Part shown: piece after piece, positions 16,315 through 25,679 of the stretch
Position numbering within the stretch: the first letter of the stretch is position 1
Layout: each line of letters starts with the position of its first letter
Assembly (NCBI RefSeq): GCF_016411865.1
Contig: NZ_JAEKJA010000018.1
Location: forward strand, 1-64,000
Length of the DNA: 64,000 nt
Direction of reading: 5' to 3'
From: Acuticoccus mangrovi
Lineage (GTDB): Bacteria; Pseudomonadota; Alphaproteobacteria; Rhizobiales; Amorphaceae
Notes under the pieces: generated by a model
Told to the model about the DNA's origin: nothing
Seen by the model: the letters and a program-made list of their open reading frames with translations, nothing else
Databases searched by the model: none
Translations under genes and position numbers: made by a program

Positions 16315-17460
16315 GTGAAGATCCTCATTGCTTGCGACAAGTTCCGCGGCAGCCTGACGGCGGCCGAGGCGAACGCCGCGATCGCCGACGCGCTGGCTGC
16401 CAGCGCGCTCGACGCCTCCTGCCTCGCGATCGCGATCGCCGATGGTGGCGAAGGGACGCTCGCCGCGCTGGAGGGGCCGGGGAGCCGACGCCTCGAAACC
16501 ACCGTGACCGGACCCTACGGCAAGCCGCTCGAGGTGGAGTGGCTCTATGACGAGGCGCGCCGCCGCGGCGTCATCGAACTCGCCGTCGCCGCCGGACACG
16601 GGGTGGCGGCGGAGGAGGGCTACGACCCCGACCGGGCGAGCAGCGTGGGCGTCGGCGAGCTCATCCGCGCCGCGCTCGACGAGGGCGCGCGCGAGGTGGT
16701 GATCGCGCTCGGCGGCAGCATCACCGTCGACGGTGGTGCCGGAGCGCTCGAGGCTCTCGGCGGCCGCTTCTTCGACGACAAGGGCGCGCCGCTCGCGCGT
16801 CCCGCGGGCCGCGGCCTCGCCGACGTCGCGAGGGTCGACCTTTCGGGCCTCGATGCGCGCGTCCGCGGGCTCTCGATCGTGCTCGCCGCCGACGTCGACA
16901 ATCCGCTGATCGGCCCGCGCGGTGCGGCCCGCGTCTTCGGCCCGCAGAAGGGCGTCGCCGCGGCCGACATCGACGATTTCGACGCCGCCCTCGCCGCCTT
17001 CGACCGGGCGGTGGCGGCGGCCCGGTCGGCGGACACGCTGGCGAATCACGAGTTTGCCGGCGCCGCGGGCGGCATGATGGTGGGCCTTTCCGCCATCGCC
17101 GACACCGCGGCGCGCGACGGTTTCCAGGTGGTGGCCGAGCATCACGATCTCGACGCGGCGATGGCGGACGTCGCGCTCGTCGTCACCGGCGAGGGATCGT
17201 TGGACAGCCAGTCGCTCGGCGGCAAGGGGCCGGTCGCCATCGCCCGTGCCGCGGCGGCGTCAGGGGTGCCGGCCATCGCCTTCGCCGGCCGTCTGGCGGT
17301 GGCGGCGGAGGATTTGAGGGCGCACGGCATCGTCGCCGCCTTCGCCATCGGCCGCGGCCCGGCGAGCCTCGAGGAGGCCCTCGCCGCCGGCGCCGACGGT
17401 CTGCACGAGACCGCCCGCAACGCCTTCGACCTCATCGCCGCCGCCCGGCGCCTCTCGTGA
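16315..17460 (+). CDS. Glycerate 2-kinase (GlxK/GarK type)
   Basis: 381 residues, usual for glycerate kinase type 1, which phosphorylates D-glycerate to 2-phosphoglycerate. Motifs are ILIACDKFRGSLTAAE at the N-terminus, ADGGEGTL, ALGGSITVDGGAGALEALG and the late VTGEGSLDSQSLGGKGP. The GTG at 16315 places the KILIACDKF strand at the start as in the family; an upstream TTG (16291) adds nothing conserved. The product feeds phosphoglycerate mutase, encoded 0.6 kb away on the other strand, so glyoxylate or serine-cycle carbon could enter glycolysis here. Confidence 0.9.
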   Translation: MKILIACDKFRGSLTAAEANAAIADALAASALDASCLAIAIADGGEGTLAALEGPGSRRLETTVTGPYGKPLEVEWLYDEARRRGVIELAVAAGHGVAAEEGYDPDRASSVGVGELIRAALDEGAREVVIALGGSITVDGGAGALEALGGRFFDDKGAPLARPAGRGLADVARVDLSGLDARVRGLSIVLAADVDNPLIGPRGAARVFGPQKGVAAADIDDFDAALAAFDRAVAAARSADTLANHEFAGAAGGMMVGLSAIADTAARDGFQVVAEHHDLDAAMADVALVVTGEGSLDSQSLGGKGPVAIARAAAASGVPAIAFAGRLAVAAEDLRAHGIVAAFAIGRGPASLEEALAAGADGLHETARNAFDLIAAARRLS

Positions 17461-17562
17461 AGCGACCGAGACATTCGAGGCCCGCCTTTCATGTCGATGG
17501 TCTTCGGCTAAGTTATTAAAATAGAGCGATAAATCGGTTTATACGACAGCCCCGCCAGTGGC

Positions 17563-18315
17563 TCAGTTGCGGCGGAACACGACGCCGCCGACGTAGCCGG
17601 TGAGGAGGGCGATCACCACCGCGCCGATGCCGTAGAGGAGCGGCTGGTGGCGCGACAACTCGAACATGCGCTGCTCGAACCCCACCTTCGACACGGTGAA
17701 GGCGAGTTCCTCTGTGTCGAGCTGGGCACCGTCGGCGTAGAGGAAGATCGTCACCGAGTAGTCGCCGTCGGCGACGACGCTCGGCAACGGAATGTCGGTG
17801 CGGAAGAAGGTCTTCGTCAGCATCGACACGGCGTCGAAGCGCTCCACGAACAGGCCGTCGCCGGCGAAGTGAAGCGTCATCGCGCGGGCGAGGAGCTGGC
17901 GCTCGGCATTGCCGCCGGCAAGGGTGGAGAGCGAGCGCGGCAGGCCCGGAGCCGTCGGGTCCTGGAACAACGCCTCCGCCCCCGGCGAGGCGAACACGCC
18001 ATAGTAGGACGGCATCTCGCTGAAGCGCTCGCCCGGCGAGTTCATCCAGATGCCGAAGCGGCGTTCCTTGCGCTGCACCAGCACGTCCTGAGGCGGACCG
18101 CGCACCACCACGATCACCTCGTAGGTCCCGGCGCGGGCCACCGTCTGCGCGTCGCGCTCGATCACCCCGAACAGCGACAGGCGCGCGCCGGAGAAGTTGG
18201 AGGCGACGCGGACGACGTCGGCCGACAGCGACGACACGAGCCGCTCGGCCGCCGCGGGGCTCGCCCCGAGGCTCACCGCCGCGGCGAGAGCGAGGGCCAG
18301 ACGACGAGGCGTCAC
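17563..18315 (-). CDS. TIGR02186 family membrane protein (TauE partner)
   Basis: 250 residues. A signal-like hydrophobic N-terminus (LALALAAAVSLGASPAAA) is followed by a periplasmic beta-rich body with ADVVRVASNFSGARLSLFGV and a C-terminal membrane helix LLYGIGAVVIALLTGYVGGVVF. This is the alphaproteobacterial family encoded beside TauE/SafE exporters. The GTG start overlaps the TauE stop as GTGA on the minus strand, so the two are translationally coupled. A role in sulfur-compound or sulfite export is inferred from the partnership. Confidence 0.82.
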   Translation of the reverse strand: MTPRRLALALAAAVSLGASPAAAERLVSSLSADVVRVASNFSGARLSLFGVIERDAQTVARAGTYEVIVVVRGPPQDVLVQRKERRFGIWMNSPGERFSEMPSYYGVFASPGAEALFQDPTAPGLPRSLSTLAGGNAERQLLARAMTLHFAGDGLFVERFDAVSMLTKTFFRTDIPLPSVVADGDYSVTIFLYADGAQLDTEELAFTVSKVGFEQRMFELSRHQPLLYGIGAVVIALLTGYVGGVVFRRN

Positions 18316-19250
18316 GGCATGCCCGTCACGGTGATGGCGAAGAGGTTGCTCGGCGTCACCACCAGGTTGAAGGCGAAGCGGAGGCCCACGGCGAGCACGA
18401 GCAGGCCGAGGAGGGCGCGCAGGTGCTCGCCACGCAGCGCCTGCCCCATCGAGGCGCCGATCTGCGCGCCGAACACGCCGCCGATCATCAGGATGAAGGC
18501 GAGGATGATGTCGACCGATTCGGAGGCGACCGAGTGCATCACGGTGGCGATGCCCATCACGCCGACGATCTGCACCAGCGAGGTGCCCACCACCACCGAG
18601 GTCGGCACCTTGAGGAGGTAGATCAGCGCCGGGACCATGATGAAGCCGCCGCCGATGCCCAACAGGGTGCCGAGGAAGGAGATGGTGAGGCCGAGGCCGA
18701 CGACGGGGAGCACGGAGATGTAGAGGCGCGACCGGCGGAAGCGCACCTTGAGGGGCAGGCGGTGGATCCACCCGTGGGTGCCGCCGCGGCGGGAGGGCGG
18801 CGGCGCCTCGCCGCGCTTGCGGGCGGCCCGGGCGCGGAGCATCGCGCGCACCGATTCGTTGAGTGTCAGCGAGCCGATGGTGGCGAGAAACGCCGTATAG
18901 GACAGCGCGATGACGAGCGTGAGGTGCCCCGCGCTGCCGAGGCGGGCGAAGAGCTCCGCCCCGGCGAAGGCGCCCGCCGCGCCGGCCGCGATGAGGATCG
19001 CGGCGAGCTTGAAGTCCACCTGCCGGCGCCGCCAGTAGGTGAGGGCGGCCGAGGTGGAACTCGCGACGATCTGCGGCGTGACCGAGGCGACGGCGACCGC
19101 GGGCGGAATGCCGGAGAAGATCAGGAGCGGCGTCATCAGGAAGCCGCCGCCGACGCCGAAGAGGCCGCTGATGAGGCCGACGGCGCCGCCCATGGCGAGG
19201 ACCATGAAGACGCTGACCGGCATCTCGGCGATGGGGAGGTAGAAGGTCAT
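18312..19250 (-). CDS. TauE/SafE family sulfite/organosulfonate exporter
   Basis: 312 residues from the ATG at 19250, giving the typical MTFYLPIAE start; an ATG ten codons upstream has no ribosome site. The duplicated motif is clear: GLISGLFGVGGGFLMTPLLI in the first half and GTLLGIGGGFIMVPALIYLL in the second, within about eight to nine membrane helices and a basic cytoplasmic loop (RARAARKRGE). It exports small sulfur-containing anions. It is coupled to the downstream TIGR02186 gene by a 4-base overlap. No sulfonate-degradation genes are adjacent. Confidence 0.9.
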   Translation of the reverse strand: MTFYLPIAEMPVSVFMVLAMGGAVGLISGLFGVGGGFLMTPLLIFSGIPPAVAVASVTPQIVASSTSAALTYWRRRQVDFKLAAILIAAGAAGAFAGAELFARLGSAGHLTLVIALSYTAFLATIGSLTLNESVRAMLRARAARKRGEAPPPSRRGGTHGWIHRLPLKVRFRRSRLYISVLPVVGLGLTISFLGTLLGIGGGFIMVPALIYLLKVPTSVVVGTSLVQIVGVMGIATVMHSVASESVDIILAFILMIGGVFGAQIGASMGQALRGEHLRALLGLLVLAVGLRFAFNLVVTPSNLFAITVTGMP

Positions 19251-19346
19251 CGAGGCGTTGCTCTCGCGCGGTATCGACATGGCGCGATAGCGCCGCCGGT
19301 CCGCCCGTGGGGCGGGATGGAGCCGATGGGGAATCCGTCCGTCAAG

Positions 19347-20417
19347 CTAGGGCAGGGCGAGCGCACTGAAGGCCCCGCCGAGAAGGCGGAAGAAGCCGAA
19401 CACGACGCGCTTCACGATCCGCAGACCGACGAGGCCGATGATCCATCCCACCATGCTCCACAGAAAGGCGATGACGAGGCGCAGACCCCGCACGACGGCG
19501 CGGAAGGCCCGCAGCGTGGTCTTGCCGGTCAACTCCACCACGGCGCGGGTGCGGCGGCCGAAGCGGCTCGAGAAGGTGGCGAGCTCGGCCGCGTCCTCGC
19601 CGCTGCGCACCGTGCGCATCAACCGCACGGCGTTCGCCGCGCCGGCGTTGTCGGCGATGCTCGCGACGGAGCCGAGGGTGGTGCGCAGCTCCGCCCGCGC
19701 CGCGGCGCGGGTGAGGCCGGCGGCGGCGCCCGCCGACACGTCCACCACGCCGCCGCCGCGCGCCGCGCTCGCGACCACGTTGGTGGGTGCCGCCTGGGTG
19801 GCGGCCCGGGCGAGGCGCACCAGGCGGCCGGCGAAGTCCACGGTGAGGTTACCCGTCCGCTTCGCCACCTTGAGCACCGACACGGCGACCTTGCCGACGA
19901 GCGAGGTGCCCCCGGTCGCGATCGTCGCCCCCTCGGCGGCGATGCCCACGGCGGCGAGGGCGAGGAGAAACTGCGAATAGTCCTCGCCCATGGCGGCCTT
20001 GCCGCCTTCGGTCACGATGTCGCGCACGTCGCCCACCACGGTGAGGTCGGAGACGACGGCGCCGGCGAGGCCCGCCGCCGAATCGGCGTGGCCGGTGATG
20101 TAGGCGCCGGCGAAGTCGCCCGCATGGCGCAGGATGGTGGCGACCGTGCCCTGAGCGTCCTGCAGCGCCGCCACGGTCTCGGGATCGAGCGGCTTCTGCA
20201 ACTCGTCGGCGAGGGCGGCGTATTGGCGGGCACCGTCGACGTCGCCGTCGTCGAGCGCGGCGATCACGCGGCTGTCGAGCGTGTCGCCCGGCGTCGCGGC
20301 CTGCAGCTCGCGCCGGATCTCGCGCTCGTCGATCCCCGTCGCGAGGCGTGGCACCGCGAGGGCCAGGAACGCGACCGTCCCGAGGGACAGGACCGTGGCG
20401 GCGGGCAAGATGCGCAT
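19347..20417 (-). CDS. Membrane protein of unknown function
   Basis: 356 residues. An N-terminal hydrophobic segment (about 5-25) may be a signal anchor. An acidic helical part follows, then a glycine-rich segment (GDVRDIVTEGGKAAMGEDYSQFLLALAAVGIAAEGATIATGG region) and two hydrophobic C-terminal stretches rich in aromatic residues (IAFLWSMVGWIIGLVGL and VVFGFFRLLGGAFSAL). I recognise no catalytic motif. Start ATG 20417. It is divergent from an aminotransferase gene with a 190-base gap and not coupled to TauE. Confidence 0.65.
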   Translation of the reverse strand: MRILPAATVLSLGTVAFLALAVPRLATGIDEREIRRELQAATPGDTLDSRVIAALDDGDVDGARQYAALADELQKPLDPETVAALQDAQGTVATILRHAGDFAGAYITGHADSAAGLAGAVVSDLTVVGDVRDIVTEGGKAAMGEDYSQFLLALAAVGIAAEGATIATGGTSLVGKVAVSVLKVAKRTGNLTVDFAGRLVRLARAATQAAPTNVVASAARGGGVVDVSAGAAAGLTRAAARAELRTTLGSVASIADNAGAANAVRLMRTVRSGEDAAELATFSSRFGRRTRAVVELTGKTTLRAFRAVVRGLRLVIAFLWSMVGWIIGLVGLRIVKRVVFGFFRLLGGAFSALALP

Positions 20418-20549
20418 CGCTCGGCTGGGTACTCCGCTGCGCCAGCCACACGGCCGACGGTGGAAAGGTCGAGGGGCAAGGCAAACCCTATCACATAGAA
20501 ACGATTATGGGGCGGGACTTTATAGACTCAACGGTCGGGCTCGCGGTTT

Positions 20550-20566
20550 GACGGGATCACCCCGTC
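20550..20566. promoter_or_regulatory. 6-5-6 dyad upstream of the aminotransferase
   Basis: GACGGG (20550-20555), ATCAC, CCCGTC (20561-20566), 41 bases before the ATG at 20608. Possible operator; no regulator gene adjoins it. Confidence 0.3.
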
Positions 20567-20607
20567 GTGCCAACGGGATCGGACTTTCGCACCGGGAGGA
20601 CCCCCCA

Positions 20608-21777
20608 ATGAGCGATCTCCTCGCCGCCGTGACGACCGCCGCCCGTGCGACGCCCGTCAGCGGCATCATCAGCGCGGTGAACCACGGCCGGGACAAGCCG
20701 GGCCTGATCCCGCTGTGGGCCGGCGAGGGGGACCTGCCCACCCCGCGCATCATCGCCGAGGCCGCCGCCAAGGCGCTCTATGACGGGGCGACCTTCTACA
20801 CCCATCAGCGGGGCATTCCGCCGCTGCGCGAGGCGCTCGCCGCCTACTACGAGCGCCAGTATGGCCGCCCGTTCGACCCCGACACCTTCTTCCTGGCAGG
20901 CTCCGGCATGCAGGCGATCCAGATCGCCATCGCCCTTTCGGTGGGGGCGGGCGGCGAGATCCTGGTGCCCACCCCCGCCTGGCCCAACGTGACGGGCGCG
21001 GCGAGCGTGATCGGCGCCACCGCCGTTCCCGTCGCGATGCGCGAGGAGGGCGGGCGCTGGCATCTGGCGGTGGAGGACCTCGCCGCCGCGATCACCCCGG
21101 CGACGCGGGCGATCTTCCTCAACTCGCCGGCGAACCCCACCGGCTGGACCGCCGACCTCGCGACGCTGCAAGCCATCCTGGAGCTCGCCCGCGCGCGCGG
21201 CCTCTGGATCATCGCCGACGAGATCTACGCCCGCTTCGTGTGGACCGGCGCGCCCCGCGCCCCGTCCTTCCTCGACATCGCCGAGCCGGACGAGAAAATC
21301 CTCTACGTCAACACCTTCTCCAAGAACTGGGCGATGACGGGCTGGCGCATGGGCTGGCTGCATGCCCCGCTGGCGCTGAAGCAGACCATCGAGAATCTGA
21401 TCCAATATTCGACCTCGGGCGTGGCGGAGTTCATGCAGCGGGCGGGCGTCGTGGCGCTCGAGGAGAGCGAGTGGTTCGTCAAGCGCTCCATCGAGCGGGC
21501 GCGGCGCGGGCGCGAGGTGGTGTCCGCCGCCTTCGCCGGCAACAACCGCGTGACGTTCGCGCCCCCCGACGGCGCCTTCTACGCCTTCTTCCGCGTCGAC
21601 GGGCTCGGCTCGTCGCGGGAGGCCGCCTTTCGCCTCATCGACGAGGCGCTGGTGGGGACGGCGCCCGGCACCGCGTTCGGCGGCATCGGCGAAGGCTTCG
21701 TCCGCATCTGCTTCCTGCGCAGCGAGGACAGCCTCACGCAAGCCATGCAGCGGATCACCCGATTCCTCGACAATTAA
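20608..21777 (+). CDS. PLP-dependent class I/II aminotransferase
   Basis: 389 residues, fold type I. Substrate and cofactor motifs are THQRGIPPLREALA, AGSGMQAIQIA for the phosphate-binding loop, NSPANPTGW, IADEIYARFVW with the pyridine-nitrogen aspartate, and SKNWAMTGWRMGW with the Schiff-base lysine. The late FVRICFLRS carries the carboxylate-binding arginine. The ATG at 20608 follows GGGAGGACC. The family acts on aspartate, alanine or aromatic amino acids; substrate not resolvable. It is followed by rnpB on the same strand. Confidence 0.92.
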   Translation: MSDLLAAVTTAARATPVSGIISAVNHGRDKPGLIPLWAGEGDLPTPRIIAEAAAKALYDGATFYTHQRGIPPLREALAAYYERQYGRPFDPDTFFLAGSGMQAIQIAIALSVGAGGEILVPTPAWPNVTGAASVIGATAVPVAMREEGGRWHLAVEDLAAAITPATRAIFLNSPANPTGWTADLATLQAILELARARGLWIIADEIYARFVWTGAPRAPSFLDIAEPDEKILYVNTFSKNWAMTGWRMGWLHAPLALKQTIENLIQYSTSGVAEFMQRAGVVALEESEWFVKRSIERARRGREVVSAAFAGNNRVTFAPPDGAFYAFFRVDGLGSSREAAFRLIDEALVGTAPGTAFGGIGEGFVRICFLRSEDSLTQAMQRITRFLDN

Positions 21778-22001
21778 CGCTGGGATTAAATTTCTTATTC
21801 GCGCGGGCCTTTTGGATTCCTATTCCCAAGCTTCGGCGGAGCTTGTGTGAATCTTGCCGCAGCTTCGAATTGTTGCGACCGGGTTATCCCCTCCTTCATC
21901 GAATCGTGCGAATATCTGTTTGCTCCTCCCTCAACTGGGGTCTGGCCATTGTGTCGGACCCCTTTTTCATTGCAGCGACCGCCGAATCGCCGACCGGGGA
22001 T

Positions 22002-22030
22002 TTGCCTTTGTCGCGAGGGCAGGCCATGTA
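22002..22030 (+). promoter_or_regulatory. rnpB promoter
   Basis: TTGCCT (22002-22007), a 17-base spacer and CATGTA (22025-22030) end seven bases before the predicted 5' end of RNase P RNA at 22037. Spacing fits a housekeeping sigma-70 promoter. Confidence 0.55.
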
Positions 22031-22036
22031 TCGGCG

Positions 22037-22411
22037 GCCAGCCGGTCGGACGGCCGCTCCGGCAACGGTCGAAAGGCCGCCGGGGAGGAAAGTCCGGGCT
22101 CCACGGAAACACGGCGCCGGGTAACACCCGGCGGAGGCAACTCCAGGGAAAGTGCCACAGAAAACAAACCGCCGTCCGGTGACGGGCGGTAAGGGTGAAA
22201 CGGTGGGGTAAGAGCCCACCGCGCGGCCGGCAACGGTCGTGGCACGGCAAACCCCGCCGGGAGCAAGACCGCATAGGGGCGGTGGCCCGTTTCCGGCCGC
22301 TAAGCCGCCCGGGTAGGTCGCGCGAGGCGTGCGGCGACGCACGTCCCAGATGAATGGCCGTCACGTGGGGGTCACCCCGCCATACAGAACCCGGCTTATA
22401 GACCGGCTGGC
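22037..22411 (+). ncRNA. rnpB: RNase P RNA (bacterial type A)
   Basis: About 375 nucleotides. Universally conserved pieces are present in order: GAGGAAAGTCCGGGCTCC, a P8-P9 region with ACAGAAA, GCAAGACCGCATAG-like core, CCCAGATGAATGGCCGTCAC, and the 3' ACAGAACCCGGCTTATAG. The first 11 bases, GCCAGCCGGTC, pair perfectly with GACCGGCTGGC at 22401-22411 to form helix P1, which fixes both ends. It is the ribozyme that matures tRNA 5' ends. Its 3' end overlaps the stop of the convergent cyclase gene by 16 bases. Confidence 0.95.
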
Positions 22412-23775
22412 GCTTCCCCTCGGCCTCGCCCGCCGTCGGCGCCGGCATGTCCCTCCAGGAAGAAGGTCTCGACCTCGCCGAGCCCCTTCACCGCCAGCCA
22501 GCCCCGCGGCGCCACGAGGAAGCTCGGCCGCAGGAGATCGGCGGTGCTCGCCGACACCTGGATGCGGCCGGGCAGCGAGTGGCTTTCCATCCGCGAGGCG
22601 GTGTTCACGGCGTCGCCCCAGAGGTCGTAGGCGAAGCGCGTCCCACCGATGACGCCGGCGACCACCGGGCCGGTGTGGAGCCCGATGCGCACCCGCAAGG
22701 GGCCGCCGTCGAGGCCGCCATAGGCCTCGGCGAACTCGCGGAAGGCGAGGGCGAAGCGGGCGAGGCGTTCGGCCCCCACCTCCGGCGGCACGCGCAGCCC
22801 GGACACCGCCATATAGGCGTCGCCGATGGTTTTGATCTTCTCCACCTTGTGGGCGATCGTCAGCTCGTCGAAACCCTTGATCAGGGTGTCGAGCCAGGCG
22901 ACCAGCGCCTCGGGGCTCGCCGTCCGGGCGCTCGCGGTGAAGCCAACGAGGTCGGCGAAGAAGATGGTCACCCGGTCGTGCCGGTCGGCGACGAGCTGGC
23001 CGGGGGCGCGCTTCAGGGTGTTGGCGATCGGGCGCGGCAGGATCGCGAGGAGCAGCTGGTCGGAGCGCTCCACCTCGGCGGCGAGGAGCTGCTCGGCCCG
23101 GTGCGTCTTCACCAGCGCATAGGTGAACAGCCACACGTTGATGATCATGACGTTGATCACCACCATCGCCGAGAGATGCTCCACGTAGTGCGGCGCCGCG
23201 AGGGCGATCGGGCCGACCTCCGGGGCGAAGTTGAGCGCGGCGATCACCGCCGCGAACGCCGCCGCGACCACCAGCGCGAAGAGCGGCCAGTGGGCGACGC
23301 CGAAGAACAGGAAGGCGGCGGCGGTGAAGGCGAAATAGACGTGGGCGCCGCCGTCGAGCCCGGTGAGCCAGATCACCCGCAGCGTGCCGACGATGATGGC
23401 GGCGCAGAGCCAGAGCGCCGCCGCATGCTCCGAGACGCGGTGGAAGAGCGGCGTCGCGAGGTGAGCGGCGCCGAACATGATGTTGTGGACGATGAGCGGC
23501 TGCAGCGCCGCCGCGTTCATGGCGAACTGCTCGATCACGTGTTGGAACGAGGCGAGCGTGCCGACGATCGCGCCGGCGTTCACGAAGCGCTGGCGCCGCT
23601 GCACGGCGGGATCGGCGGAGCGGATCCCGACCGAGAGGAACCAGTCCGCCACGCGGTGGAGCTTGGCGGGCCAGGGAGAGCCGGCGAGGGCGCGGCCGAG
23701 GCGGGTGACGCGCTCCGGCCGGGCCGGGGCGACACCCACCCGCTCGCCCGGCTGCGTCATTGGCTCGTGCGACAC
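22396..23775 (-). CDS. Membrane-bound class III adenylate/guanylate cyclase
   Basis: 459 residues. The N-terminal half has five to six hydrophobic segments between about 60 and 215. A short linker ILPRPIANTLK leads into the class III catalytic domain: VTIFFADLVGFTASA with the first metal aspartate, VEKIKTIGDAYMAVSG with the second and the base-selecting lysine, VRIGLHTGPVVAGVIG, and FAYDLWGDAVNTASRME with the transition-state residues. It makes a cyclic nucleotide, probably cAMP given the K/D pair. The GTG at 23775 has a GGGGGCGAG run upstream; an ATG five codons later (23760) is the alternative. The stop overlaps rnpB. Confidence 0.9.
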   Translation of the reverse strand: MSHEPMTQPGERVGVAPARPERVTRLGRALAGSPWPAKLHRVADWFLSVGIRSADPAVQRRQRFVNAGAIVGTLASFQHVIEQFAMNAAALQPLIVHNIMFGAAHLATPLFHRVSEHAAALWLCAAIIVGTLRVIWLTGLDGGAHVYFAFTAAAFLFFGVAHWPLFALVVAAAFAAVIAALNFAPEVGPIALAAPHYVEHLSAMVVINVMIINVWLFTYALVKTHRAEQLLAAEVERSDQLLLAILPRPIANTLKRAPGQLVADRHDRVTIFFADLVGFTASARTASPEALVAWLDTLIKGFDELTIAHKVEKIKTIGDAYMAVSGLRVPPEVGAERLARFALAFREFAEAYGGLDGGPLRVRIGLHTGPVVAGVIGGTRFAYDLWGDAVNTASRMESHSLPGRIQVSASTADLLRPSFLVAPRGWLAVKGLGEVETFFLEGHAGADGGRGRGEAPAGL

Positions 23776-23968
23776 GACTCGCCCCCATCAAGCCGCCCCG
23801 GGCGACCCGCTCGGCGGGTGACATGTGGTCGGCGTGCCTTTTTGTCGCTTTTTAGAGTAGAAATTGCTGACGACTACCACAATCACAGTGCATCATGCGT
23901 CCGATCGACGCGCCGTCCGGTGCGTCGAGCTGAACCCCCGGAGCACACGGGGGATAGGAGGAAGACAC

Positions 23969-25243
23969 ATGAGAACGACGCCACTGCGCCTCACGGCGCA
24001 TAGCGCCGCGGCTGCGCTCGTTGCCGCTGCTCTTGCTGCACCTGCCGCCGCTCAGGCTCCCGTGCCCGACAACCTCGAGCGGCTCTCGAACTTCCAGACC
24101 ACCGGTATAACCGAGTTCACCACCATCGATCAGACCGGCTCCAAGGCCGACGCCATCCGCAAGACGCTGGAGGGGGTCACGCTGCCGGACGGCTTCAAGA
24201 TCGATCTCTACGCCATCGTCCCCGACGCGCGGCACATGGCCGTCGGTCCGCAGGGCGTCGTCACCTTCGTCGGCACCCGCAAGACCAAGGTGTGGGCGGT
24301 CACCGATCGCGACAAGGATCGCGTCGCCGACGAAGTGAAGGACTTCGCCCCGTCGCTGGAGTTCGTCATTCCGAACGGGCCGTGCTTCTCTCCCGATGGA
24401 TTCCTCTATATCGCGGAGCAGAACCGCGTGCTGGTCTTCCCGGCCGCGGAGTTCTTCTACGAGAGCCCGGACGTCGCCGCGTTCAACGTGGTGCCGCAAG
24501 GGGAGCTGATCCCCGCCTCGGAGGAGAGCTTCAACCACACCGCCCGCGTGTGCCGCATCGGGCCCGACGGCAAGCTCTACATCTCGCTCGGGCAGCCCTA
24601 CAACGTGCCGGCCCCCGACAAGCTCGACCTCTACCGCAAGGAAGGCATCGGCGGGATCATCCGCATCGGCACCGACGGCAAGGGGCGTGAGGTCTACACC
24701 TACGGCATCCGCAACTCCGTCGGGCACGACTTCGACCCGCAGACCGGGGATCTGTGGTTCACCGACAACCAGGTGGACGGCATGGGCAACGACATCCCGC
24801 CCGGTGAGATCAACCACCAGACCGCGGCGGGCCAGCACTTCGGCTTCCCCTGGTATGGCGGGGGCTCGGTGCGCACCACCGAGTACGAGACCGACGAGCT
24901 GCCCGACGATCTCGTGATGCCGGCGGTGGAGACGGTGGCGCACGCCGCCGACCTCGGCATGATGTTCTATCGGGGGTCGATGTTCCCGGCGAAGTACAAG
25001 AACGCCCTGTTCTCGGCCCAGCACGGCTCGTGGAACCGCACCACCCCGGTGGGCGCCCGCGTGATGGTGACCTTCGTCGCCGAGGACGGCACCGCCACGA
25101 CCCAGCCGTTCGCCGAAGGCTGGCTCACCGACAGCGGCGAGTATCTCGGCCGCCCGGTGGACGTCGCCATGCTGAAGGACGGCTCGCTCCTCGTGTCGGA
25201 CGACCTCGCGGGGGCCATCTATCGCATCTCCTACGAGAAGTGA
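23969..25243 (+). CDS. Periplasmic PQQ-type sorbosone dehydrogenase-like beta-propeller
   Basis: 424 residues. A signal peptide (SAAAALVAAALAAPAAA, cut near 29) directs it to the periplasm. The body carries the blade repeats of soluble glucose/sorbosone dehydrogenases: HMAVGPQGVVTFVGT, CFSPDGFLYIAE, RIGPDGKLYISLGQPYN, GIRNSVGHDFDPQTGDLWFTDN and SAQHGSWNR. The ATG at 23969 follows TAGGAGGA. Seven bases downstream is a c-type cytochrome gene, so electrons probably pass from the sugar or aldehyde, through PQQ, to that cytochrome. The substrate is unknown. Confidence 0.88.
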   Translation: MRTTPLRLTAHSAAAALVAAALAAPAAAQAPVPDNLERLSNFQTTGITEFTTIDQTGSKADAIRKTLEGVTLPDGFKIDLYAIVPDARHMAVGPQGVVTFVGTRKTKVWAVTDRDKDRVADEVKDFAPSLEFVIPNGPCFSPDGFLYIAEQNRVLVFPAAEFFYESPDVAAFNVVPQGELIPASEESFNHTARVCRIGPDGKLYISLGQPYNVPAPDKLDLYRKEGIGGIIRIGTDGKGREVYTYGIRNSVGHDFDPQTGDLWFTDNQVDGMGNDIPPGEINHQTAAGQHFGFPWYGGGSVRTTEYETDELPDDLVMPAVETVAHAADLGMMFYRGSMFPAKYKNALFSAQHGSWNRTTPVGARVMVTFVAEDGTATTQPFAEGWLTDSGEYLGRPVDVAMLKDGSLLVSDDLAGAIYRISYEK

Positions 25244-25250
25244 GGCCTGC

Positions 25251-25586
25251 GTGGGAATGACACGCTGGGTGGCGGCGGGACTGTCCGCCGCCCTCCTCCT
25301 CGCCACCGCCTCCGCGGCGGTGGCCGATCCGGTGGCCGGCAAGCGCAAGGCGGCCCAATGCCAGGTCTGCCACGGCTTCGACGGCATGGGCACCAATCCC
25401 GAGGTGCCCAACATCGGCGGCGAGAGTGAGATCTACCTCATCAAGCAGCTTCGCGCCTTCCGTGACGGGACGCGCGAGGACCGCATGATGTCGCTGGTCG
25501 CGAAAAACCTCTCCGACGGGGACATTCGCGACCTCGCCGACTATTACGGCGCGATCGAGATCACGGCGACCGTGCCGCAGTTCTGA
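25251..25586 (+). CDS. Small c-type cytochrome
   Basis: 111 residues. A signal peptide (VAAGLSAALLLATASAAVA) precedes one haem site CQVCHGFDG (CXXCH). A candidate methionine ligand is in DRMMSLVAKNLSD, followed by DIRDLADYY, the standard end of class I cytochromes. The GTG at 25251 has TGAGG six bases upstream; an ATG two codons later is equally possible. The 7-base gap to the upstream beta-propeller dehydrogenase marks it as the cognate electron acceptor. Confidence 0.88.
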   Translation: MGMTRWVAAGLSAALLLATASAAVADPVAGKRKAAQCQVCHGFDGMGTNPEVPNIGGESEIYLIKQLRAFRDGTREDRMMSLVAKNLSDGDIRDLADYYGAIEITATVPQF

Positions 25587-25679
25587 CGCCCCGATCGGCC
25601 GGTGCCGTGCGCATCGGCCGATCCTCGCGCTCCGCTCGTTCCGGAGGCTCCGCCTGGACATCTCATCGTGCACGGACGG

